A stretch of 60,619 bases of DNA, from NCBI GenBank assembly GCA_013393545.1, contig JABXHG010000178.1:1-60619 (forward strand), given 5' to 3'. The translations under genes and the position numbers were made by a program. The notes under the pieces were generated by a model that worked only from the letters and a program-made list of their open reading frames with translations, ran no database searches and had not been told where the DNA came from. This stretch comes from Alteromonadaceae bacterium (GTDB lineage: Bacteria > Pseudomonadota > Gammaproteobacteria > Pseudomonadales > Oleiphilaceae). Positions 34,069-44,667 of the stretch are shown here, in pieces; the first letter of the stretch is position 1, and every line of letters starts with the position of its first letter.

Positions 34069-37000
34069 ATGGCATGGATTCGCCGGATGCTGTCCCGGAT
34101 GACATTGAGAGCCGTATTCGTGGTGCTCGGGTTCGTTGCGCTTACCGTACTTGTCTGGTTCGGGGGGCCGTTCCTTGCTATCGCTGACTGGAAGCCGCTG
34201 GCCTCGGGCATAGCGCGGGTCTCGTTTCTGCTGACCCTGATCATCGTCTATCTTGCGCTGGAGCTCTGGCGGTCTCGAAAGGAGCGGCGTGACAATGAGC
34301 GGGTCGTCGAGGAAATGATGGCCACCGACGAAGGCGATGAGCTGCTTCAGGAAGAACTGGCAACTCAGCGGAGCAATATGCGCAAGGCGCTTACGCTGGT
34401 CAAGAAGTGGAAGTCCGGGCGTTTCAGTTCGGTGTACCAGTTGCCCTGGTACATGATTGTTGGTGCACCTGGCTCCGGCAAATCCACGGCTCTGCTTAAC
34501 TCCGGCCTCGAATTCCCTCTGAAAAGCGAGATGGGTCTTGACCCGGTTAAAGGCCTGGGGGGCACCCGATATTGCGACTGGTGGTTTACCAACCGTGCTG
34601 TAATCATCGATACCGCTGGGCGTTACACCACCCAAGAGTCCGGTGACAAGCGCGACGCCAAGGGCTGGAATTCATTTCTGGGGTTGCTCAAGAAGTACCG
34701 TTCCCGACAGCCGATCAACGGCGTTATCGTTGCCGTAAGCGTGGCGGATTTGCTCGAGCAGACGCCGACCGAGCAGGCGATACACGCCAGAGCGATCAAG
34801 CAGCGGGTGCAGGAGCTTCGGAATCGCCTTGGAGTGGTGTTTCCTGTCTACGTGATGCTCACCAAGTTTGACTTGCTGGAGGGCTTCGTTGACACCTTCG
34901 GAATGCTGTCCGAGCAGGAGCGGGAAGAGGTCCTGGGTATCACCTTTGATCTCGATACCGTGCGTGATGCGGAGAAGCTGCCGAAGATCTTCGAGCAGGA
35001 GTTTGACCAGCTGCTCAACCGTCTTAGCGGTTTCCTGTTGCACCGTTTGAAGCAGGAGAGGGCTCCGGCAACACGCCATAGAATCTACGAGTTTCCCAAA
35101 CAGGTGGCTTTGTTGCGTACACCTTTATGGAACCTCGTCAAAGATGTATTTTTCCCTTCCGCGTACGAGGAAGTTCCGTTGCTCCGGGGTGTGTATCTGG
35201 TCTCTTCCGAACAGGGGCAGGCAGGCTACGATAAAGTCTCCGGTATTGTTGACCAGCAATTCCGCTTGCGCTCACCCAAAGCCTCCCGGGAAACCCAGAG
35301 CCTGCCCAGTGGGGGGTATTTCCAACATAAACTGTTTGACCGGATCATTTTTTCCGAACATGGCCTGGCGGTCACAGATAGTGGCAAGGCTCGCCAGCGG
35401 ATAATGGTCCGCCGGTTTGCGTTTTCCGCGATGGCCGTCCTGACACTGGCGCTATCGGTGACCTGGTACACTGACTACGCCCGCGCCAGAGGCCTGATTG
35501 CAAATTTTGAAACCCGTGCAGACGGGCTCAGGGATACCCTGCAGAGGGTACCCAAAGACGCAGACTGGCTGGCTATCGAAACGGTACTCAACGAGTCCTC
35601 TGAGCTGACTGGCGGCGTACAGGAGCCTCGGGAGCATGGTATTTCCTCTCTTGGGTATTTCCAGCTGGAGGCGTTGCAGCAGGCGGCTCTGGGGGTACAC
35701 GGTCGGGTGTTGCAGTACCGTCTGGCAACCACCCTGCAGGACACCCTGGAAGCCGACATCGAGCAACACCTGGATAATCCCGAGTACCTGTATGAGGCCC
35801 TGAAAAGCTACCTGATGCTGGGTGACCGGAACCGGTTCGACAGGGACCAGGTAACGCTGTGGATTTCGTTCATGCTCCAGAACCAACTTCCCGGTGAAAT
35901 CAACCGACCGCAGCGGGAGTCCCTGCTCCGTCATATTGAAAGTTATCTGGCGCTTGAGCAGCCTCTTCGTGTTACACCGGGCCTGATTGAAGTGGCCCGC
36001 AATGAACTCACCTCTGTTCCTTTATCCGAACGCGCCTACCAGCGTATTCGCCTGGACGCCCAGGCGGCGGGTCTGCCGGAGTTCCGGCTACCAATGGTTC
36101 TTGGAACAGTGGCGGCTGAAGTGTTTGAGCGCCGTTCTGGTCGGAGTCTGCACGATGGTATTCCGGCGCTGTATACGAAAGCTGGCTATCAGGGGGTGTT
36201 TGAGCCTGAACGTGATCAGATCGTAAGCCATCTGCTGGAAGACTCCTGGGTTTATGGTGAAGACTCGGCGGCTTACAGGAACCTTGATGAAGAACGGATC
36301 AAGGCGCTAGTTGAAGATCACTATTTCCGTGACTACGTGCATGCATGGGATTCACTGATGTCGGATCTCAAGATCCGCTCATTCCGGAGCCCTGACCAAG
36401 GGCGTTATCTGACCAGCCTGATCAGCGGACCGGATGCCCCCCTCAACAGGTTGGTCTCTGCCGTCAAATATAACACCCGGTTAGCGGTGGCGCCTGACAA
36501 GACGTCAGAGGCTGCCGATGCGGCCAAAGGCCAGGCAGTGCGGGAGGTAACCCGAAATAGCCGGGCGCTGGATCGTCTCAACCGCATTCTTCCGCTGGCC
36601 GGTGAAGAGTCTGTAGAGACCACTATGGTGGACGATGCCTTCAAGGTGCTGCACAACATCAAAGAAGAAACCTTCCAGTCGTTGCAGGACAGCGCTCGCA
36701 TCATGTCCCGATATTTTGCTGAGCAGTCGGGGGGCGCCAACCGTTTTCAGACGGTCTCCCGGAGTGAATTCAATACTGCTGTTACGAGCTTCTATGCGAC
36801 GGTGGGGAATACCCAGTCGGCGCATCTGGAATCGATCGTGGCTGATTTTGCGCGCGAATCCAGAGGCCTGGTTCGTTCCTCTGCAACCCAGAAAATTAAT
36901 GGATTGTGGCGTAACCAGGTATACCGTGAGTTCCAGTCTGCGTTGGCCGGGCTCTATCCCCTTAACCCGGAAGCCAGTGAGGAAGTCGGGTTGGCGGATT

Positions 37001-37578
37001 TCAGCCAGTTCTTTGGTCATGGCGGCACGATTGATTCCTTTTTTAACACTTATCTGGCAGATCATGTCGATACGTCCACCAACCCCTGGAAGCTGTCCAC
37101 GGATCTCAACATCCGCCGTGACAGCCTGAGGTTCTTTCAGAGAGCCAACCGGATCCGTAATGCCTTTTTCGAAGATGGTACAAAGAATCTGAAGGTCCCC
37201 TACGCGTTGCAGCCGGTATACCTGGATAATCGCGTGACCCAGTTCAGCGTCGAAGCCGGTGGTTCTGAAATGGTGTATCGCCATGGGCCGGCGCGAAAAC
37301 ACCAGTTTGAGTGGCCTGGCGAGAACCCCGGTCTGGTGCGCATAGCAGTGAATCCGGGTTCTACCACCGATGCTGTGGTTCAACGTAATTTCCCGGGTGA
37401 CTGGGGGCTATTCCGAATGTTGAGAGCCTATGACGGCGTGAAGGGGGTTGGTCGTGACCTTACCCTGGAAATCATGCTCAGTGATTATCTGGCCCGTTTG
37501 CGTATCGAACCCGCCTCTGTACGGCACCCGTTCGCTGAGGGCCTGATCGAAAACTTCACCCTGCCGGCCAGGCTGTAA
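34069..37578 (+). CDS. tssM: T6SS inner-membrane protein TssM (IcmF/VasK)
   Basis: A 1169-residue protein. Two N-terminal transmembrane helices lie at about 15-60. A cytoplasmic NTPase-like domain has Walker A GAPGSGKST near residue 140 and DTAGRY near residue 184. A third helix at about 443-463 is followed by a large periplasmic part that contacts TssJ. It forms the trans-envelope core with TssJ and TssL. Length is typical. Confidence 0.95.
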   Translation: MAWIRRMLSRMTLRAVFVVLGFVALTVLVWFGGPFLAIADWKPLASGIARVSFLLTLIIVYLALELWRSRKERRDNERVVEEMMATDEGDELLQEELATQRSNMRKALTLVKKWKSGRFSSVYQLPWYMIVGAPGSGKSTALLNSGLEFPLKSEMGLDPVKGLGGTRYCDWWFTNRAVIIDTAGRYTTQESGDKRDAKGWNSFLGLLKKYRSRQPINGVIVAVSVADLLEQTPTEQAIHARAIKQRVQELRNRLGVVFPVYVMLTKFDLLEGFVDTFGMLSEQEREEVLGITFDLDTVRDAEKLPKIFEQEFDQLLNRLSGFLLHRLKQERAPATRHRIYEFPKQVALLRTPLWNLVKDVFFPSAYEEVPLLRGVYLVSSEQGQAGYDKVSGIVDQQFRLRSPKASRETQSLPSGGYFQHKLFDRIIFSEHGLAVTDSGKARQRIMVRRFAFSAMAVLTLALSVTWYTDYARARGLIANFETRADGLRDTLQRVPKDADWLAIETVLNESSELTGGVQEPREHGISSLGYFQLEALQQAALGVHGRVLQYRLATTLQDTLEADIEQHLDNPEYLYEALKSYLMLGDRNRFDRDQVTLWISFMLQNQLPGEINRPQRESLLRHIESYLALEQPLRVTPGLIEVARNELTSVPLSERAYQRIRLDAQAAGLPEFRLPMVLGTVAAEVFERRSGRSLHDGIPALYTKAGYQGVFEPERDQIVSHLLEDSWVYGEDSAAYRNLDEERIKALVEDHYFRDYVHAWDSLMSDLKIRSFRSPDQGRYLTSLISGPDAPLNRLVSAVKYNTRLAVAPDKTSEAADAAKGQAVREVTRNSRALDRLNRILPLAGEESVETTMVDDAFKVLHNIKEETFQSLQDSARIMSRYFAEQSGGANRFQTVSRSEFNTAVTSFYATVGNTQSAHLESIVADFARESRGLVRSSATQKINGLWRNQVYREFQSALAGLYPLNPEASEEVGLADFSQFFGHGGTIDSFFNTYLADHVDTSTNPWKLSTDLNIRRDSLRFFQRANRIRNAFFEDGTKNLKVPYALQPVYLDNRVTQFSVEAGGSEMVYRHGPARKHQFEWPGENPGLVRIAVNPGSTTDAVVQRNFPGDWGLFRMLRAYDGVKGVGRDLTLEIMLSDYLARLRIEPASVRHPFAEGLIENFTLPARL

Positions 37579-37594
37579 ATCGGGAGACAAGGTC

Positions 37595-38272
37595 ATGTGG
37601 GGTTATATGGGCAAGGTGCCCGCCAGAGGAGATTTTGTGGCTTCGGATATCCGACCGGAAGTGCGTGATCTGTTTTTCGAATGGTTTCAGGGTGCCCTGG
37701 CCGTCAGTCGGGATCAACTTGCGGACGGTTGGATGGATGCTTACCTGACGTCTCCGATCTGGCATTTTTCTGCCTCGCCTGGCGGCATTCTCGATGCCGG
37801 GCTGGTGGGCACGCTGATTCCGTCTGTTGATCGGGTAGGCCGTCATTTTCCGTTTCTGGTAGTCAGGGAGTTTGGCGGGCAAGCACTGGATGGTTGGCGC
37901 AGCCCCCAATGGGCTTCTTCCATGGAGGATTGCATTCTGGCGGTGCTTGAAGACGATTGGCGCGAGGAAAACTGGCGTCAGCAATTGACCGCACTGCAAG
38001 CGCCCGAGCCCACCAGTGCACGTATGCATTGGCCGAGGGCCGAGGGCAATCTCGTCCTGTCTACAGCCAGCAGCGAAGCTGACTGGCTGGAGGCCATGCT
38101 TCGCAAGGACAATCGCACGGTTATCTGGTGGACCCAGGGCTCTGCCTTTGTAGAGCCGGTCACTCTGTTAACCGAGGGGCTTCCAAAGATTGGACAGTTT
38201 GTTTCCATGATGGTTGGTCAGTGGAGCAATCATGGCTGGCTTGAGGCGGCCGTTGTCGGAGAGCAAGCCTGA
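37595..38272 (+). CDS. tagF: T6SS-associated protein TagF
   Basis: A 225-residue protein of the TagF/ImpM/SciT family, with WGYMGKVPARGDFV at the start and GVLGT-like segments such as GTLIPSVDRVGRHFPF. In Pseudomonas TagF represses the secretion system post-translationally, and some species fuse it to the phosphatase PppA. Here the two genes are separate but only 1 bp apart. Confidence 0.9.
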   Translation: MWGYMGKVPARGDFVASDIRPEVRDLFFEWFQGALAVSRDQLADGWMDAYLTSPIWHFSASPGGILDAGLVGTLIPSVDRVGRHFPFLVVREFGGQALDGWRSPQWASSMEDCILAVLEDDWREENWRQQLTALQAPEPTSARMHWPRAEGNLVLSTASSEADWLEAMLRKDNRTVIWWTQGSAFVEPVTLLTEGLPKIGQFVSMMVGQWSNHGWLEAAVVGEQA

Positions 38273-38273
38273 T

Positions 38274-39053
38274 ATGCGTTGTTCATCTGCCGAGTTCACG
38301 GACATTGGAACCGTTCGTGATCACAACGAAGACGCTTTTCTGGCTTTTCCGGAGGATGCGCTGTGGATTGTTGCCGATGGCATGGGTGGGCACCAGGCTG
38401 GGGAAATTGCCAGTGGTCTGATCTGCGATACCGTCAGTTCGGAGTGGCACCGCTGCGGAGGAAGTCTGGATAACCTCCAACTTCAGGCGGCTTTCGAACT
38501 GGCAAACCGCCGCATTCGACAATACGGCGAAGAGACATTGCCTGGTAGTACGTTGGGTTCGACCATGGTGGCGCTGAATATTATCGATGGCCGGTATTGT
38601 GTGCACTGGATTGGTGACAGTCGTGCCTACCTTTTGCGAAACGGCCGGTTGCGGTGTCTGTCCAGGGATCACAGTCAGGTGGCAGAGCTGGTTGAACAGG
38701 GCCTGTTATCGGAGGAAGAGGCTGAAACGCACCCGTTGTCAAACGTGATTACCCGTGCGCTCGGGGTTGAAGCTGAACCTCGAATTGATCAGGTGGAAGG
38801 GGACGTTATGCCCGGTGACCGCTTTTTACTTTGCAGTGACGGTATCAGTCGAGAGTTCGCCCTCCGCGAGTTGGAAGGGCTGCTGTCGAATGAGCCAATC
38901 GAGGATATCAGCAGGGCTCTGCGGCATGAGGCGTTGGTTAAAGGCTGCGAGGACAATATTACCTCGGTCATTGTTCAGATCGATCAGCTGTCAGTCAGGG
39001 CCCCCTTTGATAGCAGTGATTCAACACTTCCGGTTTGGCAGTGGGTTCAGTGA
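38274..39053 (+). CDS. pppA: T6SS PP2C-type phosphatase PppA
   Basis: A 259-residue PPM-family Ser/Thr phosphatase with the metal-binding motifs GTVRDHNEDAF, VADGMGGHQAGE and LLCSDGISREF. It would dephosphorylate the FHA protein and oppose the kinase encoded at 27165-29051. I chose the ATG at 38274, immediately after the tagF stop; a longer frame opens inside tagF. Confidence 0.92.
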   Translation: MRCSSAEFTDIGTVRDHNEDAFLAFPEDALWIVADGMGGHQAGEIASGLICDTVSSEWHRCGGSLDNLQLQAAFELANRRIRQYGEETLPGSTLGSTMVALNIIDGRYCVHWIGDSRAYLLRNGRLRCLSRDHSQVAELVEQGLLSEEEAETHPLSNVITRALGVEAEPRIDQVEGDVMPGDRFLLCSDGISREFALRELEGLLSNEPIEDISRALRHEALVKGCEDNITSVIVQIDQLSVRAPFDSSDSTLPVWQWVQ

Positions 39054-39073
39054 TGGAAGCAATCGGAGAAGTT

Positions 39074-40225
39074 ATGAGTGAGGAGTACATCAGCCAGTTG
39101 CCCATGGATCGGTTGCTGGCGGGCATTTCGGAATCGTCTCCTTGTGGAGATGACACCCGGGGGGATGCCTCGCCCGCGTCGCCGTACTTTACTCTCAAGG
39201 ATCTCAGAAACCAGGCTCGGGCACAGGAGCGCCAGGTTTTTTCTGATGATGAGCTTCCGCAAATCCCCCAATGGCGTCAACTTATGGAAGAAATTCCAGA
39301 GGTGCTGGAAACTCGCTCCAAAGATCTGGAGTTCGTGGCCTGGCTAATTGAAGCCCTATGCCGTGAGCGGGGGTTCGACGGTCTGACTGACGGCTTTAAT
39401 CTGGCCCGGGAGCTGATTGAAAACTTCTGGGTACAGATCTATCCAATGCCGGATGAGGAAGGTCAGGAAACCCGCATTGCGCCTCTGGTTGGGCTCAATG
39501 GGTTTGATGGTGAAGGCACGCTGATCAAACCGATTATTTCTGTGCCTCTCTTCTTCGACGGCGACGGTTCAACCTCATATGCAACCTGGCACGCGGAGCA
39601 GGCTGCGGATGTCGCACGGCTGGATTCTACGAGGGCCGAAGCACGTATCCGCAGTGGTGCGATGTCTCTTGAGGTTTTGGAAAAAGCCGTTCGGGAAACG
39701 TCAACAGAGCACTTGGTCACTATGCGGTTGTCGATTGAACGGTGTAAATCCGCATTTGCTGCGCTGTCGGACGCGATGGATCAGGCAATGGAGGGTGACC
39801 TTCAGCCCACCTCCAACATACGAAAAGCTCTCGATCGTTGCCAGTTGGCGTTGAATCATCATGCCGGCCAGCGGATTGATGATTATCTCGCTGCCCATGC
39901 CCCGGCACAGGAATCGCAAGAGGTGGACGAAACAGGTGCTTCGGAAGCGACCAGCGGAGTAGCTTTGGCCGTCGAAGGGCGGCGGGTTGACCCGGTAAAA
40001 GTGGCCATTGAGAGCCGAAAAGATGCGTTGGTGCAACTGAGGAAACTATCGGAGTTCTTCCACAGTACAGAGCCCCATTCACCGGTTTCCTATGCCATTT
40101 TACGGGCAGTTCGATGGAGTGAGCTGTCATTGCCGGAGCTTATGGATGAGTTGATATCTGACCAGGGAGCCCGGGATGGGTTCTTCAAACTAACCGGTGT
40201 GCCTGCCCCCGAGCAGCAGGAATGA
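39074..40225 (+). CDS. tssA: T6SS protein TssA (ImpA family)
   Basis: A 383-residue protein with the conserved ImpA N-terminal domain (about 15-130; GDDTRGDASPASPYFTLKD) and a C-terminal VLRAVRW-like region typical of short TssA forms (PVSYAILRAVRWSELSLPEL). TssA primes sheath polymerisation at the baseplate. The start at 39074 has GGAGA upstream; an ATG at 39053 overlapping the pppA stop is an alternative with no good binding site. Confidence 0.9.
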   Translation: MSEEYISQLPMDRLLAGISESSPCGDDTRGDASPASPYFTLKDLRNQARAQERQVFSDDELPQIPQWRQLMEEIPEVLETRSKDLEFVAWLIEALCRERGFDGLTDGFNLARELIENFWVQIYPMPDEEGQETRIAPLVGLNGFDGEGTLIKPIISVPLFFDGDGSTSYATWHAEQAADVARLDSTRAEARIRSGAMSLEVLEKAVRETSTEHLVTMRLSIERCKSAFAALSDAMDQAMEGDLQPTSNIRKALDRCQLALNHHAGQRIDDYLAAHAPAQESQEVDETGASEATSGVALAVEGRRVDPVKVAIESRKDALVQLRKLSEFFHSTEPHSPVSYAILRAVRWSELSLPELMDELISDQGARDGFFKLTGVPAPEQQE

Positions 40226-40267
40226 CCACTGGCAAATCAACAGTGACGCTCAAAAGGAGACAGTAAT

Positions 40268-40777
40268 ATGGAAAGCATCCACAACAAACTGTCCCGGGTT
40301 CGCAAGCCCCGGGTGCATATAACTTACGATGTGGAAACAGAGGGAGCTCTGGTTAAGAAGGAGTTGCCATTTGTGGTCGGGGTGATGGGGGATTTTACCG
40401 GCAACAATAATACCGATCTCAAGCCCCTGAAGGATCGTCGGTTTATTCAGATCGACCGGGATAACTTTGGTGACGTGATGCGTCGGATGAGCCCCAGTCT
40501 GCGGCTGAAAGTAGATAATAAGCTTGCCAACGATGGTTCGCAGATGTCGGTAGAGCTGGCCTTCAATTCGATGGATGATTTTGAGCCTGCCGCCATTGTT
40601 AACCAGGTCGAGCCACTTCGAAACCTGATGGAAACCCGTAACAAACTTCGGGATTTGCTGACCAAGGTTGATCGTTCCGAAGAGCTTGAGGAATTGCTGG
40701 AGCGAGTGCTGAACAATTCGGACGATCTCCAGGCATTGAATAAAGAACTGACTAGTGCAGAGGAGGACAAGGAATGA
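40268..40777 (+). CDS. tssB: T6SS sheath small subunit TssB (VipA)
   Basis: A 169-residue protein with the family signature [16 protein letters not shown] and [14 protein letters not shown]. TssB and TssC form the contractile sheath. An AGGAGA site precedes the ATG. Its stop overlaps the tssC start (ATGA). Confidence 0.96.
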   Translation: MESIHNKLSRVRKPRVHITYDVETEGALVKKELPFVVGVMGDFTGNNNTDLKPLKDRRFIQIDRDNFGDVMRRMSPSLRLKVDNKLANDGSQMSVELAFNSMDDFEPAAIVNQVEPLRNLMETRNKLRDLLTKVDRSEELEELLERVLNNSDDLQALNKELTSAEEDKE

Positions 40778-42270
40778 GCCTTGGAACGCAAACGGAAGAC
40801 ACAGTGGTTGAACAGGAATCTGGCTCCTTCAGTCTGCTTGATCAGGCTATTGGTGCGACGAAGCAAACCGAAAGCAGTCGAGCTGAAGAACTGATCCGCA
40901 CTCTGGCAGAGGAGGCCATGAAAGGGACGGTCACCTGGAACAAGAACCTGTCTATCACCTTCAGCCAGGCCATTGCGCGTTTAGATCAGATGATTTCCGG
41001 CCAGCTATCGGAGATTATGCACCAGGAGGAGTTCCAGAAACTGGAAGGCTCCTGGCGAGGTATGCACCACCTGATCATGAACTCGGAAACCAGTGCGACG
41101 CTGAAGATCCGGATGCTGAACCTCAGCAAGGCAGAGCTTCACAAAGACCTGTCGAAAGCGGTCGAGTTTGATCAGAGCCAGATTTTTAAAAAGGTCTATG
41201 AATCCGAATTTGGTACTCCGGGTGGAGAGCCCTACGGAGCTCTGATTGGGGACTATGAGTTCAGCAGTCACCCGAACGATGTTGAGACGCTCAGTCTGAT
41301 GTCCAACGTGGCAGCCGCTGGTTTCTGCCCGTTTATTTCGGCAGGTGCTTCCGGCATGTTCGGCTTTGATGAATGGACTGAGCTGTCAAAACCCCGTGAC
41401 CTGGAGAAAATCTTCGAATCCATTGAGTACACCAAATGGCGCTCGTTCCGTGAAAGCGAAGATGCTCGATTCGTAACACTCACAATGCCCAGGGTGCTTG
41501 CCCGCTTGCCGTATGGGGTGGCAACCAAGCCGGTTGAAGAGTTCCGTTTTGAAGAGTTTGAAGTGGATTCGGAAACCGGTATGGCGGTGAAGCCAAAGCA
41601 TGATGATTATTGCTGGATGAACGCTTCTTATGTGCTGGGTAGCCGTTTGACCAACGCCTTCTCCAAATACGGTTTCTGTACCGCCATTCGTGGTGCCGAG
41701 GGTGGCGGTAAGGTTGAGGGACTCCCTGCCCATATCTTCCGTAGTGACGATGGCGACCCTGACCTTAAGTGTCCGACCGAGATTGGGATTACCGACCGTC
41801 GAGAGGCGGAACTGAGCAAACTGGGCTTTTTGCCGCTGTGTCACTACAAAAATACCGACTACGCGGTATTCTTTGGTGCCCAGACGTGCCAGAAACCGGC
41901 GATCTACGACAACCCGGACGCCACGGCAAATGCCGCGATTTCCGCCCGTCTGCCTTATCTGATGGCAACCTCGAGATTTGCTCACTATCTGAAGGTTATG
42001 GCCCGCGACAAGATCGGCTCGTTCATGGAAGCTGAAGATGTGGAAAGCTGGCTAAACCGCTGGATTCTGAGCTATGTGAACGCCGCTGAAGGCGGTGGTC
42101 AGGAAATCCGGGCCAAGTTCCCATTGGCGGATGCCAAAGTACAGGTGCGTGAAGTTCCGGGCAGCCCCGGTTCCTACAATGCGATTGCATGGATGCGCCC
42201 CTGGTTGCAGATGGAAGAGCTGACCACCTCTCTGCGTCTTGTTGCCAAGATTCCTGAAGCTGGCAACTAA
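40774..42270 (+). CDS. tssC: T6SS sheath large subunit TssC (VipB)
   Basis: A 498-residue protein with the conserved [33 protein letters not shown] and C-terminal [15 protein letters not shown]. It is the main sheath protein and is disassembled by ClpV after contraction. Coupled to tssB by a 4-bp overlap. Confidence 0.97.
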   Translation: MSLGTQTEDTVVEQESGSFSLLDQAIGATKQTESSRAEELIRTLAEEAMKGTVTWNKNLSITFSQAIARLDQMISGQLSEIMHQEEFQKLEGSWRGMHHLIMNSETSATLKIRMLNLSKAELHKDLSKAVEFDQSQIFKKVYESEFGTPGGEPYGALIGDYEFSSHPNDVETLSLMSNVAAAGFCPFISAGASGMFGFDEWTELSKPRDLEKIFESIEYTKWRSFRESEDARFVTLTMPRVLARLPYGVATKPVEEFRFEEFEVDSETGMAVKPKHDDYCWMNASYVLGSRLTNAFSKYGFCTAIRGAEGGGKVEGLPAHIFRSDDGDPDLKCPTEIGITDRREAELSKLGFLPLCHYKNTDYAVFFGAQTCQKPAIYDNPDATANAAISARLPYLMATSRFAHYLKVMARDKIGSFMEAEDVESWLNRWILSYVNAAEGGGQEIRAKFPLADAKVQVREVPGSPGSYNAIAWMRPWLQMEELTTSLRLVAKIPEAGN

Positions 42271-42298
42271 TCAGCGCTTGTCGGGCGCCTTGTAGAGC

Positions 42299-43834
42299 AT
42301 GGACGCAGGTATGAGTTCCGCATTGGCTTTTGTCGACCAGGACTACATCCGCCGCCGGCATCAGAACGCTGGTCAGTCTCCTGTGCGCGCCTTGCACAGG
42401 GGGCTGGCTGAACGGCTGATTGCCGAGGTTGATGAGCTCCAGGCTTTGATGCTGTTTCTGAGCCAGTATCCGGGCCGTTCGAAGTGGACGCGGAACCAGA
42501 TCCGGGCGGTACTGTCCGATAACATTTTGCGCATTGATAGGCTGCTTAACGCCCAGCTCAACGCCATCCTGCACCATCAGGAACTGAAAGACCTGGAGGC
42601 CAACTGGCGCGGGGTTGCTTTGCTGGTGGATCAGGCAGCTCAGGACGACCATCAGGAGCAGGTGCGCATCAAAATGCTTGATGCCTCCTGGGAGCTTTTG
42701 TCGGCGGATATGGCTCGAGCCATCGAATTCGACCAGTCCCGGCTCTTTGCGAAAGTCTACTCGGATGAGTTTGGCACGCCCGGGGGCGAGCCCTTTGGGT
42801 TACTGCTTGGCACCTATTCCATCAGTCACCGTACACGGGGTGGTGCCGCGAACCTGGATACCCTGAAGGAGCTTTCGCAGGTTGCTGCATCGGCTTTTGC
42901 TCCCCTCATTCTGAATGCGGCCCCTAGTTTCTTTGGTGTTGATCACTATTCGGAACTGACCGGTGTTCGGGAACTGGAAAGCCACTTTTCCCAGGCTGAA
43001 CTGACATCCTGGCGGGCGGTCCGGGAAGTTGAAGATGCCCGTTTTCTCGGCTTGGCAGTACCGCGAATGCTGATGCGGCCGCCCCACCGGGAGATGGGGG
43101 AAGGCGCTGAGTCCTTTGGTTTTCTTGAGCGGCGGGAAGTCACCGACCGTGACTATCTCTGGGGACCGGCCTGTTTCGCCTTTGGCACGGTGGCTATCCG
43201 TGCTTTTTGTGAGTCCGGATGGTTTTCCAGAATCCGGGGTTACAAGCCGGGCAGAGTGGCCCATGGCACCGTTGACAACATGCCGGATATCGCGGGAATC
43301 AATCCGAGTGGCAAGCTTTATCCGACACGCCAGGCGGTTGACTGGCAGATCAGTGACCGAATGGAAAAAGCATTGGCCGAGGAGGGCTTCCTGCCGCTGG
43401 TGCCGTTACCGAATACGCCGATGCTGGCGTTTCATTCAGTGCCCTCGGTGCAGCAACCCAAGCGATACGAGAAAACCGCAGCCGATGTCAGTGCAAGGCT
43501 ATCATCAATGCTCCACTACATACTCTGTGTGTCTCGATTTGCGCATTACATGAAGGTGATGGGGCGTGATCGTATTGGTGGTTACCGTACCCCGGAGGAA
43601 TGCGAGGCGGTTCTGCAACGCTGGATTCACGGCTATACCACGGCAACTGAAGGCGGATCTGAAGACCTGATCTCGAGATTCCCGCTTCGCGATGCAAAAG
43701 TGACCGTTCGCGCACGGGCGGGCGAGCCGGGGAAGTATTACTCAATCATGCACCTGCAGCCCCACTTCCAGCTTGATCAGCTGGTAACGGGGCTGCGGTT
43801 GGTCACTGAACTTTCACCGGTGGATGGTGCCTGA
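42299..43834 (+). CDS. Second TssC-family sheath-like protein (ImpD type)
   Basis: A 511-residue paralogue of TssC. Shared blocks include [46 protein letters not shown] and AKVTVRARAGEPGKYYS. The N-terminal 100 residues differ from TssC, and no second tssB is present. Homologues called ImpD or EvpB-like occur in a subset of T6SS clusters. A structural variant, capping or baseplate role is possible but not shown by the sequence. It lies where hcp sits in P. aeruginosa HSI-1. Confidence 0.85.
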   Translation: MDAGMSSALAFVDQDYIRRRHQNAGQSPVRALHRGLAERLIAEVDELQALMLFLSQYPGRSKWTRNQIRAVLSDNILRIDRLLNAQLNAILHHQELKDLEANWRGVALLVDQAAQDDHQEQVRIKMLDASWELLSADMARAIEFDQSRLFAKVYSDEFGTPGGEPFGLLLGTYSISHRTRGGAANLDTLKELSQVAASAFAPLILNAAPSFFGVDHYSELTGVRELESHFSQAELTSWRAVREVEDARFLGLAVPRMLMRPPHREMGEGAESFGFLERREVTDRDYLWGPACFAFGTVAIRAFCESGWFSRIRGYKPGRVAHGTVDNMPDIAGINPSGKLYPTRQAVDWQISDRMEKALAEEGFLPLVPLPNTPMLAFHSVPSVQQPKRYEKTAADVSARLSSMLHYILCVSRFAHYMKVMGRDRIGGYRTPEECEAVLQRWIHGYTTATEGGSEDLISRFPLRDAKVTVRARAGEPGKYYSIMHLQPHFQLDQLVTGLRLVTELSPVDGA

Positions 43835-43872
43835 GCCCATCTGCCTGAAATTCTGAAATGGAGGAGTCGGGA

Positions 43873-44667
43873 ATGGATGCCATCAAGCAGCATCTCGTTA
43901 GCGGTAGTTTGGAAAAGGCAATCAATGAGGCCGCGCAGCTGGTTAGAACCAAACCGGGTGATGCGGAGGCAAGAGCGTCACTGATCGAATTATTGTGTGT
44001 GTCCGGTGAACTGGAGCGGGCCGACGAGATGCTAGGGGCTTTGGCCAGGCACCATCCGGACTGGCTGGCGGGTGCCGCCAATCTGCGACAATTGATGCGA
44101 GCACAGCAGGCGAGATTGGCGTTTCATCAGGGGCAGCTGGCAGATGATGTGGTTGCAAATGAAAGCGAAGATTTACAAGCGCTGTTGGCGCTTATGCTTG
44201 CTAAGGCGGAGGGTGACCTCGACTCAGCAGAAGCAGCTGCCCTGAGCCTGGAGGAGCAGCGTGAGAAAATCGATTTTCGGCTTGGCGACGCCGAAGGCGA
44301 TATCCGTGATTGCGACGACAGTCTGTGCGGATTTCTAGAAGCGCTCGGCACAGACGGCAAGTTCTATCTGTGGCGGTGGTCGGAGATCGAAGCCATCGAT
44401 TTTCACCCTCCAGGCTCACCGGTAGAGCTGGCCTGGCGACGGGCGGATGTCGAGTTGGCGTCCGGGCAGCAGGGCGAAGTGTTTGTTCCCCTGATCTACC
44501 AGTCCAGCACCACGGATCAGGAAAAGCTGGGGCGGGTAACAGATTGGCAGGAGCACTCGGCCAGACTGGTGACCGGCCTGGGGCTGAAGCAGTTTCTTGT
44601 CGGCAACGATGTAGTCGGACTTGAAAGCGTGAGACGTGCAGAGCGTCTGGTGACGGCGAATGCCTAA
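43873..44667 (+). CDS. tagJ: T6SS accessory protein TagJ (ImpE/SciE)
   Basis: A 264-residue protein with an N-terminal TPR-like half (LEKAINEAAQLVRTKPGDAE) and the ImpE C-terminal domain (DGKFYLWRWSEIEAIDFHPP). In P. aeruginosa TagJ binds the sheath small subunit and ClpV. The ATG at 43873 has a GGAGGA site; an earlier in-frame ATG at 43858 overlaps that site. Its end overlaps tssE by 8 bp. Confidence 0.9.
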   Translation: MDAIKQHLVSGSLEKAINEAAQLVRTKPGDAEARASLIELLCVSGELERADEMLGALARHHPDWLAGAANLRQLMRAQQARLAFHQGQLADDVVANESEDLQALLALMLAKAEGDLDSAEAAALSLEEQREKIDFRLGDAEGDIRDCDDSLCGFLEALGTDGKFYLWRWSEIEAIDFHPPGSPVELAWRRADVELASGQQGEVFVPLIYQSSTTDQEKLGRVTDWQEHSARLVTGLGLKQFLVGNDVVGLESVRRAERLVTANA

